NCBI RefSeq assembly: GCF_001661265.1
Contig: NW_017567015.1
Coordinates: 62,001 to 126,000, forward strand
From: Saitoella complicata NRRL Y-17804
Taxonomy: Eukaryota; Ascomycota; Saitoellomycetes; Saitoellales; Saitoellaceae
Direction of reading: 5' to 3'
Length of the DNA stretch: 64,000 nt
Position 1 is the first letter of the stretch. Every line of letters begins with the position of its first letter. The translations under genes were made by a program, and so were the position numbers. Below the pieces are notes generated by a model. That model made no database searches and had not been told where the DNA came from. It saw nothing but the letters and a program-made list of their open reading frames with translations. Below, piece after piece: positions 21,096 through 29,179 of this stretch.

Positions 21096-24000
21096 ATGAT
21101 GTCAAGCAGTCAAGGAACTCCCCGTTCGACCTATGTCACTGCTCCTGCAAGCGAAGCAACTACACCCATGAACACAGCCGCCATCGTCGATCCCCTCAGG
21201 GGTCTGCCGACCAACTCGTCTATGTCTGTACCCGGAGATAATGGAGATGTGAATCCTTTACCGGATTCCACAATGGAGCGGCAACTTCCTTCTGCGACAA
21301 GACCACCGATGGAGGAGGTCCCGAAACCAAAGAAAAGAGCTGCGTTAACGAACCTATCATCAATCCCATTCTCGGTCCAGAAAAAGCAGATGCGCGAAAA
21401 ACGATTCAGTGCAGATCCAGCTTCAGAACCCGATGAGCCGGCCGAACCACGGCCGTTGAAGCGACCTGCGGTCCTCGCATTGGACACTAGTAAGGGAGTT
21501 GAAACCAAGGAAACGGGCATTAAGGATCATGATACACCTCAGGAGAGGCCAAGGAAGCGAGTAAAGTTAACGACGCTTTGTTCTACGCCATTTTCCGCAC
21601 AGAAGGACACAGGGCAGACAGGTTCTTTGGCCGCAGAGACAGGGAACGAGGCACGCAACGACGGTACAGACAAACCGCCTGCTATGACCTTACCTGTTTC
21701 GATATCTGGAAGGAGCCGCCTGGTTCCTTCGGCAGAGAAATCTACACCTCTGCTAGGGGAGCTCATACCCTCCACCATGTTCAAACCTCCGGCACTCTCC
21801 ACCCCAATTACGAACACTCCGAAGTCGGATACCCCCGCAAAGGAGAAGAACATCGCATCGCTCAAGCCCACTCTCCGTAAGCGGACAGACTTAGTTGCAG
21901 ACGGGTTGGGTCAGAGGACCTCGTTCTTGGCTAAGCCTACACGTAGTGAGGAGAGGGCCGATGCACATGTGGACAAAGTACCGGGTTCCCCCTCAGCGAC
22001 GGCCACTCCTCAAGAATCAGTGCATGTACGGACTTTTGTTCCTGTGAGAGGGGATCCCGCCCTGCTGACAGGAGATGTGGAGATGAAAGAAATACCAGCC
22101 TCTTTACGGACGCGAAGAGACAGCCCTCAGTCTATGGGACCGGAGGAGTTGTCCGGAGATGAGACAGGAATGAAGGACGATGACGAGGTCCTCCCCTCAT
22201 ATAAACCACAAGCGACACTATCTGTGTCTGCGAGTGCCCCTGCTCCTCGTGAGAATATTGTCATGAGCGAAGCGCATCAAGTACAGCATGATCCCCTTAC
22301 GTCGAAGACTTCCCAGTCGCCAGTAAGCAGCGTCGGTTGGCGTCCATCAGTTGTAACGACCTTCTTGCAGTCTACTGTCCCGGAAGTGACCCGAAGTACG
22401 ATCGGTCTACCGTCCACCATTCAAACTTGGGAAGATTTCATCACGCAGGCTTACAGAGACGGTCTGACTGAAAACCAGTTCAATGAACTCATATCGTCAT
22501 CTACGGGGGAAATATTAAAGATAAGGCAACCCGAGCATAGGCCGGGCATGCTTTCACCTCAAGCTATTGCGCAGAATTATGGGAGAAGGTTGCGAGAGGC
22601 TATGCAGAGATACGCACGCTCTCGGCCTGCGCGGGACACAGCAGAGGTTAACGTGGACGAAGTTTCCCTAGTTGGCGATAAAAGTATCGCACTCACCGAG
22701 GCGGAGGATGTAGCAGTTGACAAGACAGCGGGTACTGTCGCTGAGGTGGAGGAGGTGTCCGATCATACGGAGGAGGTTGAGACTTCAGGAGCTAACCACA
22801 GAGACCCGATCATGGAGACCCCTTCCCCAGAAGACCAAGAAAACCATGTGGCGCATATGACGGCGGATGGAAAGCCTGCTGATCCAAACAGTCCTTCACC
22901 GCCCGTCACAGCAACGATCACGCATGAGATCCCAGGATCCCCTGACGCACAAAGGCAGCGTGGTGACCTGAGGTATAAGCACGGCGAAGTTCAGGTCGTT
23001 ATGGGTTTAGGATATGGAATTGATGGATCCACGCCTCACAGGAAAAGGCCTTGGCCTGGTATTCTTATCAGCGAAGGATTATGCCCGGACTTCGTCAAGC
23101 GGCACAAACCTACCGGTGAACGGTCTGAAGACATGGTACCAGTTATGGCGTTCCCGCTAGCTGCACACGAGTTCTACTGGACACGATTGTCCATGGTGTG
23201 GCAATTTTCGAAGGAAATAGCCCTTGGCGGCTTCCATGAGGGAACGAGGATGAAGGAATTCCAGATCGCTGTAGCAGCGGCACTGAGCCCGCCATCTTTT
23301 GAACAATTTACCAAAGTCATCAGGCATACGAAAGATCTGGTCAGACCTATTCATGTACCGGTTTTGACTGAGTTCGGTGATATCTTTCCCGACGTTGGTC
23401 AAGGCGGCGTGAGAATCAAAGGGTTCGCGGACCCCAAGCTGGCGCGGGGTCCTATGTGGCATGAACTAGCTTCATCCCCTGCACTTTCTATCAGAAAAAT
23501 ACCTGAAGTGGTGGAGGAGAACAAGCTGCGCAGGTTTTTCGAAAGAGCTGGGAAAGTGGAGTACATTGCGCCAGGCGCCATGGATAAGAGAACTCGGCGT
23601 CCTGTTGACTGGCAAGTTACGTTCGCGCATACTGCTATTGCTATTGCCGCACAATACGTCGTACGGCGGATGACGCTGGCGGGAGAAAGGTTGTCGACGG
23701 CGGCTGTGGACGTGAACGAGGCGCTTCTGAAACCCTCAAATGTCCTCCGCGTAACGCGGCTGCCCCCAACGACTGGATTGCCTGCCTCCATGGAGACCAA
23801 ACTGAAGGCTCATTTTTCCCAGGCAGGAAGCGTACGGGACATGACCCTAAGCACGTACAAGAACGCCGCGGGGTCCATCTTACCTTCAAACTGGGGCTTC
23901 GTAGTCTTCGCAAACACGTTTGCTGCAAAGAACGCCTGGAACACGGGAACGTTGCGTCTTTTTGAAAGGGCGTTTTTGAAGTTCTCTTTCGCGAACGAAA

Positions 24001-24263
24001 ACGACTATCGCAAGTTGGTAAATGCAGAATACGAGAGGAGACGCAATGCTGGCATAAGTGTCGCAGAACCGCCGGCTGCGGTGGCTCTCACTGACGAATC
24101 GACGCAGCAACCAGGGCTGTTATTCGTGCCCAGAGGTCCTGCAGCCGGCTCTTCGGCCCAAAATCATGCGCCTTCGAATTCGAGAGGGGGACCTGGTAGT
24201 CCAAGTCGTTGGAAGAAGCATGTACCACACAGGCGTAATTGGGGTCCAGCATCCAGAAGGTGA
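21096..24263 (+). CDS. Large PWWP-like and RRM-like domain protein
   Basis: A single intronless frame of 1055 residues. The N-terminal 440 residues are Ser/Thr/Pro-rich and disordered, with a motif present twice (AALTNLSSIPFSVQK near 85, VKLTTLCSTPFSAQK near 155). A helical block begins at 443 (QTWEDFITQAYRDGLTENQF). Around 622-770 is a PWWP-like fold: a Gly-Asp-Leu-Arg-Tyr-Lys opening, KRPWPGILISEG, then VPVMAFPLAAHEFYWTRLS. Two RRM-like segments follow, about 798-868 (IRKIPEVVEENKLRRFFERA) and 880-965 (NVLRVTRLPPTTGLP). The C-terminus is Arg/Gly/Ser-rich. PWWP modules bind methylated histone H3 and DNA, and RRMs bind RNA, so a chromatin-linked RNA-binding role is inferred. I do not know a named fungal protein of this layout. 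Confidence 0.75.
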   Translation: MMSSSQGTPRSTYVTAPASEATTPMNTAAIVDPLRGLPTNSSMSVPGDNGDVNPLPDSTMERQLPSATRPPMEEVPKPKKRAALTNLSSIPFSVQKKQMREKRFSADPASEPDEPAEPRPLKRPAVLALDTSKGVETKETGIKDHDTPQERPRKRVKLTTLCSTPFSAQKDTGQTGSLAAETGNEARNDGTDKPPAMTLPVSISGRSRLVPSAEKSTPLLGELIPSTMFKPPALSTPITNTPKSDTPAKEKNIASLKPTLRKRTDLVADGLGQRTSFLAKPTRSEERADAHVDKVPGSPSATATPQESVHVRTFVPVRGDPALLTGDVEMKEIPASLRTRRDSPQSMGPEELSGDETGMKDDDEVLPSYKPQATLSVSASAPAPRENIVMSEAHQVQHDPLTSKTSQSPVSSVGWRPSVVTTFLQSTVPEVTRSTIGLPSTIQTWEDFITQAYRDGLTENQFNELISSSTGEILKIRQPEHRPGMLSPQAIAQNYGRRLREAMQRYARSRPARDTAEVNVDEVSLVGDKSIALTEAEDVAVDKTAGTVAEVEEVSDHTEEVETSGANHRDPIMETPSPEDQENHVAHMTADGKPADPNSPSPPVTATITHEIPGSPDAQRQRGDLRYKHGEVQVVMGLGYGIDGSTPHRKRPWPGILISEGLCPDFVKRHKPTGERSEDMVPVMAFPLAAHEFYWTRLSMVWQFSKEIALGGFHEGTRMKEFQIAVAAALSPPSFEQFTKVIRHTKDLVRPIHVPVLTEFGDIFPDVGQGGVRIKGFADPKLARGPMWHELASSPALSIRKIPEVVEENKLRRFFERAGKVEYIAPGAMDKRTRRPVDWQVTFAHTAIAIAAQYVVRRMTLAGERLSTAAVDVNEALLKPSNVLRVTRLPPTTGLPASMETKLKAHFSQAGSVRDMTLSTYKNAAGSILPSNWGFVVFANTFAAKNAWNTGTLRLFERAFLKFSFANENDYRKLVNAEYERRRNAGISVAEPPAAVALTDESTQQPGLLFVPRGPAAGSSAQNHAPSNSRGGPGSPSRWKKHVPHRRNWGPASRR

Positions 24264-24816
24264 CCGCCGAGCAGTGGAGCGAACAACGTACCTATGTCAC
24301 AAGGACCTCAACGGCCACCTTCGAAACAGTGAGATGCCGTATACCGAATTGGAGGCTTGTAGGGGATGCCAGATAGTTGTAATGACTGCGGCGAGGAAAC
24401 TTCTCGCGATCGGAAGTGACAACGTACTGGAATGAGAAGAGCATTATCGAAGTGGCGCGGGAGGTTATGGAGTTATCACTGGCGTTCTACATCTCTTATT
24501 AACATATCTAATCTCATAATCACCGATAAACATATTCGATTGGAAGAAGCGTGGGAGAGAAATTCGAGCGATCGCGTTTGGCCAGAAGACGTAACTTTCT
24601 CGCAATTTTGTCCTCCAGCAGCAGCAGAAAAGGCGGTGCTGTTATTTTTTACTGAAATCTAAATGACAACCTTGATAACTGGGCACAGCTGCGTGGACTC
24701 GAGTTCCAAGATACACTCCCTTCCCGCGCGATCCGCGAGACGCGTACGAGAAGCAATTGAGAAGATTAAAAAGTCAAGCAACCAAAAACGAAAGTTCAGA
24801 GACAGCCCAGCTCGTT
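24264..24816. other. Convergent intergenic region
   Basis: About 550 bp between the stop of the PWWP/RRM gene and the stop of the minus-strand PIG-P gene. It holds the two 3' ends. No gene is supported, although a short plus-strand frame overlaps its start. Confidence 0.35.
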
Positions 24817-25404
24817 TTATTCATCCCCTATCCTATCATCTATATCGTCGTCCCCCCTCCCATTCCCATACAAAATTTCACAAATCTCCCCCACCGGCAA
24901 ATCCACAACCGCATCCCTGTCCTTCCCCGCTGTACCTCCTCCACCACCACCAGGGCTTGCACTACCGCTCGCACCAACAATCCCATACCCATCTACAACC
25001 CACCCCGCACTCTCCATCCCTGGAACCCTCGTATTCCACCCGTACAACGCCACATAAACCCACCCAACCCCAACCACAGCCCAACTAGGCAGTGCCAACG
25101 CCCACCACCGATCCGGAAAATACGTTATTCCAATTCCCTCTAGCCATGGACTCGGGGTAAAGCTCCACAAAAGCCAAAGGAGGAGTGAGAGAGATGAGAG
25201 GAGGTAGAGTACGAAACCATAGTATTCTGTTGAAGGGCGGGGGGCTTGGGAGGTTAGGGGCGTTGTGCGGGCGAGGGTGTCGGAGGGCAGTGTGTTTGTT
25301 GGGTCAGGGGTTGGGGTGCGGGAGATGCCAAGGGGGGAGGGTGGACGGGAGTAGAAGGGTGGGAGGAGAGTGGAGGGGAGGTGGGAGGTGGGTGTGAGGA
25401 GCAT
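24817..25404 (-). CDS. GPI19: GPI-GlcNAc transferase subunit PIG-P/GPI19
   Basis: The protein carries a PIG-P domain: EYYGFVLYLLSSLSLLLWLL (first membrane helix), then TYFPDRWWALALPSW leading into a second helix. PIG-P is a small ER membrane subunit of the complex that transfers N-acetylglucosamine to phosphatidylinositol, the first step of GPI-anchor synthesis. From the ATG at 25404 it has 195 residues. The frame stays open upstream to 25488, but a CTAAC branch site and TTCTAG acceptor just before 25435 suggest an intron there, so an extra 5' exon may exist. The C-terminal tail is Gly- and Asp-rich and probably disordered. Confidence 0.85.
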   Translation of the reverse strand: MLLTPTSHLPSTLLPPFYSRPPSPLGISRTPTPDPTNTLPSDTLARTTPLTSQAPRPSTEYYGFVLYLLSSLSLLLWLLWSFTPSPWLEGIGITYFPDRWWALALPSWAVVGVGWVYVALYGWNTRVPGMESAGWVVDGYGIVGASGSASPGGGGGGTAGKDRDAVVDLPVGEICEILYGNGRGDDDIDDRIGDE

Positions 25405-25488
25405 CGATGTTGAATGTGTCCGTTTTAGAGGTCTAGAATTGCATAGGGTTAGTGAACGAATAAAGAAGGAGTGCCGAGTAGGCTTCAC

Positions 25489-26478
25489 CTACTCTTGTAT
25501 GGTGAGCGAACCTCGTCTCTGCGATCCATCAACTTCATCCCTCTTCGGCAAACTCGACATCGCACCGCGTTTCTGTACTGATTTCCCTGACGCTCTCACT
25601 CCGTACTCAATCGCTTCTTTCAGCGTAGCACCTTCTGCGAGCTTGACCGCTACTCCGCCGAGGAAACAATCGCCTGCTGCAGTCGTATCAACAACCTCAC
25701 CCGGCCCAAGCTTCAGTGCCGGAACATGAATTGCTGACTCTGGGTCCTCACGGGTCAGGATCAAGGCGCCTTGGTGTCCCAACGTCACGATAACAGCCTT
25801 CCTCACACCATACTCCAACAACTTCTTTGCAGCTTCCTTTGCTTCCTCGACAGTACTGATCTCCGACCTCCCGGTGAGGAGAGCAGCTTCAGTCTCGTTG
25901 GGGACGAGGTAGTCGATCCACGCGAATGCTTCGCGAGGAATTGCACCCTTGGCCGGTGCAGGTGCAGGGTTTAGGACCGTAGTTAGACCGTTCTCGTGTG
26001 CGTATCGTAGACCGTCGAGGATTGTCTCCATCGGGGTCTCAAGTTGTGTCAGCAGAAGTGAGGACCGGGAAATGACATCGTAGTGCTTCGAGAGGAGGTC
26101 AGGTGTGAGAGTGAAGTTTGCTGCAGGGTTGAGAATAATCCGGTTCTGCCCCGACGACTCCTCCACGAGGATCAATGCTACCCCACTTGTGGTATTCTGG
26201 TCCACTGACACGGCATTTGTGTCCACACCGTCCTTCTTCAGCGCATTGACCAATTCTCCACCAAATGCATCCCCACCCACTCGTCCAATCATGTTCACTT
26301 TCACGTCCGGGCCTGCTAATCTTGCTGTAGCGACAGCTTGGTTGGCACCTTTACCGCCTGGGCCGGTATGGAAGTCTGTGCCGGCTAGGGTCTCCCCAGC
26401 AGATGGGACACGGGGAGTGAGCATGACGAGGTCCATGTTTAGGGAACCTAGGATCGTGATCTGTTTTTGCTCCGGCAT
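25489..26478 (-). CDS. RBK1: Ribokinase
   Basis: 329 residues from the ATG at 26478 (MPEQKQITILGSLNMDLVML). This is a PfkB-family kinase that phosphorylates D-ribose at O5. It has the N-terminal substrate motif TGPGGKGANQAVATARLAG (PfkB signature 1), NPAPAPA and VPNETEAALLTG in the middle, and the C-terminal signature DTTAAGDCFLGGVAVKLAEG with the catalytic Asp and anion-hole Gly-Ala-Gly-Asp type stretch (here AAGD). The frame extends upstream to an ATG at 26592, but that part is Arg/Gln-rich and not family-like. It is read divergently from MOB1, with about 200 bp between starts. Confidence 0.93.
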   Translation of the reverse strand: MPEQKQITILGSLNMDLVMLTPRVPSAGETLAGTDFHTGPGGKGANQAVATARLAGPDVKVNMIGRVGGDAFGGELVNALKKDGVDTNAVSVDQNTTSGVALILVEESSGQNRIILNPAANFTLTPDLLSKHYDVISRSSLLLTQLETPMETILDGLRYAHENGLTTVLNPAPAPAKGAIPREAFAWIDYLVPNETEAALLTGRSEISTVEEAKEAAKKLLEYGVRKAVIVTLGHQGALILTREDPESAIHVPALKLGPGEVVDTTAAGDCFLGGVAVKLAEGATLKEAIEYGVRASGKSVQKRGAMSSLPKRDEVDGSQRRGSLTIQE

Positions 26479-26538
26479 TGTGAAGTTGATCTTGTCTACT
26501 GCCGGTGGTTGTATGCTGGGTTGTGAGCCTTGTCGCCG

Positions 26539-26584
26539 TGACGTCGTAAGCCCACGCCCTGACAACGGCCCCTGGCAATATAAA
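26539..26584. promoter_or_regulatory. CRE-like and TATA-like words in the RBK1/MOB1 divergent promoter
   Basis: TGACGTC at 26539-26545 resembles a bZIP (CRE-type) site, and TATAAA at 26579-26584 lies 95 bp before the MOB1 start. Both are short words in a 200-bp divergent promoter; function is conjecture. Confidence 0.25.
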
Positions 26585-26678
26585 CAAAGCACCTCCGTGA
26601 AGTCCAGCTCCCAGTCAACACCCTCTATACACCTTCCGAAACTCCTGCTCCGTCGTCCGAACTCAGTGTTTCTCTACC

Positions 26679-27434
26679 ATGTTCAGTCTGTGAGTGCTCT
26701 TCTCTCCCAGTCCCTCCTTGTCGTACAGGGGCTTACAGATATCGCTATGAAGCTCCCGCAAACCCGTCAACTCCAAAGCGAATGAGCCTGTCTCGAAGTC
26801 ATTCCAGCTACGAAGGCTCGCAGAAGCTACTCTTGGAAGCGGTAACCTGAAGAAAGCTGTTCAGCTCCCAGAAGGCGAAGATCTGAATGAGTGGTTGGCT
26901 GTCAACAGCACGTCTTACCCCCTTTTTCCCCTCAACCCCCACTACAAAATGCTAACTATCGATCCAGCCGTCGACTTCTTTCAACAAATAAACATGCTTT
27001 ACGGCACCATAACCGAATTCTGCACCCCTACATCCTGCCCAATGATGTCCGCCGGCCCAACCCACGAATACCTCTGGCACGACCCTCCAAACTACCCCTC
27101 CCCGACCTCCCTCCCCGCCTCAACCTACATCGACCTCCTCTTTACCCGTACCCAATCCCTCCTCGACAACCCCCTCATCTTTCCTCAAAAACCGGGTATC
27201 CCATTTCCCCGAAACTTCAGGGACGAAGTGAGTGCGGTGTTGAGGAGGTTGTTTAGGGTGTATGCGCATATTTATTGGGAGCATTATGCGGTCGTTCGGG
27301 AGTTGGGGTTGGAGGCCCATTTGAATACGGGGCTGAAGCATTTTGTGTGTTTTTGTAGGGAGTTTGGGGTTGTGGGGGAGAAGGAGTTTGAGCCATTGAG
27401 GGAATTGGTGGATGAGATGATGAAGGATAATTGA
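26679..27434 (+). CDS. MOB1: MOB1 kinase activator
   Basis: Three exons, 26679-26689 (11 nt), 26753-26907 and 26968-27434, give 210 residues, the usual MOB1 size. Sequence starts MFSLSRKPVNSKANEPVSKS, then LAEATLGSGNLKKAVQLPEG and LAVNTVDFFQQINMLYGTIT. Zinc ligands are visible in CTPTSC and the HIYWEHY region, and FPRNFRDEVSAVLRRLFRVY and LNTGLKHFVCFC match the family core. MOB1 binds and activates NDR/LATS kinases (Dbf2, Sid2) in mitotic exit and septation. The second intron begins GCACGT, an apparent GC-AG intron. The first intron uses an AAG acceptor. Confidence 0.92.
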
Positions 27435-27797
27435 GGGGGGTGGAGAGTGTGTGTGGGTTGGTTTGCTGGATTAACAGTATGTTGTTGCGGCGTTTCTTAC
27501 TGCTTTGAGATTGTTCGGGCGATTGATAGACCCGAGATGATACCCTGAATTATACCTTCCCGCGTTACAATCATGTCCACGTCTTCCAATTCCAGTGCCA
27601 CAAAGACCAGGGATGATATGCTCAATGATTCACAGGATGATGTCTCGCAAAATAAGAAGAACAGACCGCAACCAGTGCTTTTAAATTGACCAGGGAATCG
27701 TACATCCTCACCCATTTCCAGCCAGTGTAGAATACAAAGAGATAACGAAAACCGAGAAAGGGTATTACATATCACGCTTCAAACCATACTCAATCCC
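27435..27797. other. Convergent intergenic region after MOB1
   Basis: About 360 bp holding the 3' ends of MOB1 and the minus-strand RRM/RGG gene. Nothing further seen. Confidence 0.35.
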
Positions 27798-28450
27798 TTA
27801 GAAGTCCTCACCAAGCTCCTGACGTCCACGTCCGTAACCGCCCTCACGTCGCCCACCCTGGTGACCGCCTTCGCGACGACCCTGGTAACCGCCTTCACGA
27901 CGACCCTGGTAACCGCCCTCGCTACGACCCTGGTAACCGCCCTCACGAGCCTGGTAACCGCCCTCACGACGCGGGAAACGCTCGCGCTTGGGAGCGTTCT
28001 CGTCGTGGAACCTGATGAAGATGTTACGCTCGGAGATTTGAAGACCGTTTGTCTGGAAGCCCTGCAAAGCCTCCTCGGCCGCCTCTACGGACTCGTACTC
28101 GGCAGTGGCGAGACTGTACAACCACAGTTAGTGACTTTGAACAAGACTACCAAAAAAAAGCGTGAGTACCCCCTGGAACGACCGTACTGGTCGCGGAAGA
28201 GTTTGATTTCGGAAGCACCCAAGATACTGAGGAGTTCCTCCTCAGAAGCAGTGAAAGGAATGTTGGTCACGAAGAGCTTGTTGTTCTTGGTGGCGGCTGA
28301 CTCGGCCTGGACAGGGGCAGACTCGGAGTACTCGTTCAAACGGACGAAGGTGGTGGAGAAGGGGCGAGCGACGCGAGCGACGGCAACGGCCTGGAAGGGA
28401 CGGGCAACGCGAATGGAGCGGAGGGCGACAGGGATAATTGAACGGAACAT
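27798..28450 (-). CDS. Small mitochondrial-type RRM protein with RGG-like repeats
   Basis: Two exons, 28170-28450 and 27798-28113, with a 56-nt intron (GTACTC to GTACAG, branch CTAAC), give 198 residues. The N-terminus MFRSIIPVALRSIRVARPFQ is basic and lacks acidic residues, as in a mitochondrial presequence. One RRM follows: NKLFVTNIPF is RNP2, and the intron falls inside the RNP1 region (YGRSRG). The C-terminus is built of eight-residue units of the form REGGYQGR. It is probably a mitochondrial RNA-binding protein; which RNA is unknown. Confidence 0.85.
27856..27971 (+). repeat. 24-bp coding minisatellite in the RRM/RGG gene
   Basis: On the plus strand about five copies of a unit like CCTGGTAACCGCCTTCACGA plus CGAC follow each other; one copy is 21 bp. 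Each encodes eight residues of the REGGYQGR type on the minus strand. Copy-to-copy identity is high, so length variation among strains is likely. Confidence 0.85.
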
Positions 28451-29179
28451 TTTTGATATCTTTGATGGGAATGGTGGTGTGGTGGTGTGGTCGACGGCAA
28501 AAAATTCAGGTTATAGATAGGTAGCGGCACGTGTAGGCGGACTACTGACAGGGCGAGGGACTGGGGGATAAGCATACGCGGCGTACCGATATCAGGGTTG
28601 ACTTGAGCAGCTGTTATGAGACAGAAGGTTTACTTTCCAGCTCGACTGCAGAGGTCTATCGGTTGCAACGACATGGGTTGGAGTTGTTCAGTTATATGGT
28701 TTGGTCTCAACGACGGCAGTGCTCACGATCGATGTCAATGTATACCGGTATGTCATGAGAAGGGATGGGTGCGCGTCCCGGGAATCTGATATGGCCATCA
28801 CGATACACAGCGTTTCGATGAAGAGGTGTGCATATGATTCGTTATAATCATCTCTCGTCGAACTCCGATACGTTCTTCGATGAAGGAGCAGCTTGGTCCT
28901 CCCCATGTATGAGCCTCCCAGGCCCCCTTAATTCCGGAGATCCCCACACAAGACAGAAGGTTCTTCCAACGCTCGAGCTTCTACATTTGTAACAGCCATA
29001 GCGATATCGACGATGATCGTTCTCAGGGGTAAGGCATTCAAGGCCTGGGTCTATCTCCTTTTCTACATTCTCCCACCTCACTTCCTCGACTTCGACTTCG
29101 ACTTCCTTAAGGGCCTCCCACTTCACTCTCTTCTCCTTCAAGAGCTTCGACTACTATCTCCAAGCATCTCGACACCAGT
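28451..29179. other. Divergent promoter region between two RNA-binding protein genes
   Basis: About 730 bp separate the starts of the minus-strand RRM/RGG gene and the plus-strand three-RRM gene. It is assumed to hold both promoters. No open frame here is convincing. Confidence 0.4.

Noticed and set aside
24058-24435. A 125-codon frame overlapping the end of the PWWP/RRM gene
   Set aside because: Most of it is a shadow of the larger frame and the remainder shows no domain.
26105-26785. A 226-codon plus-strand frame
   Set aside because: Antisense to ribokinase, running into the MOB1 leader; no family signal.
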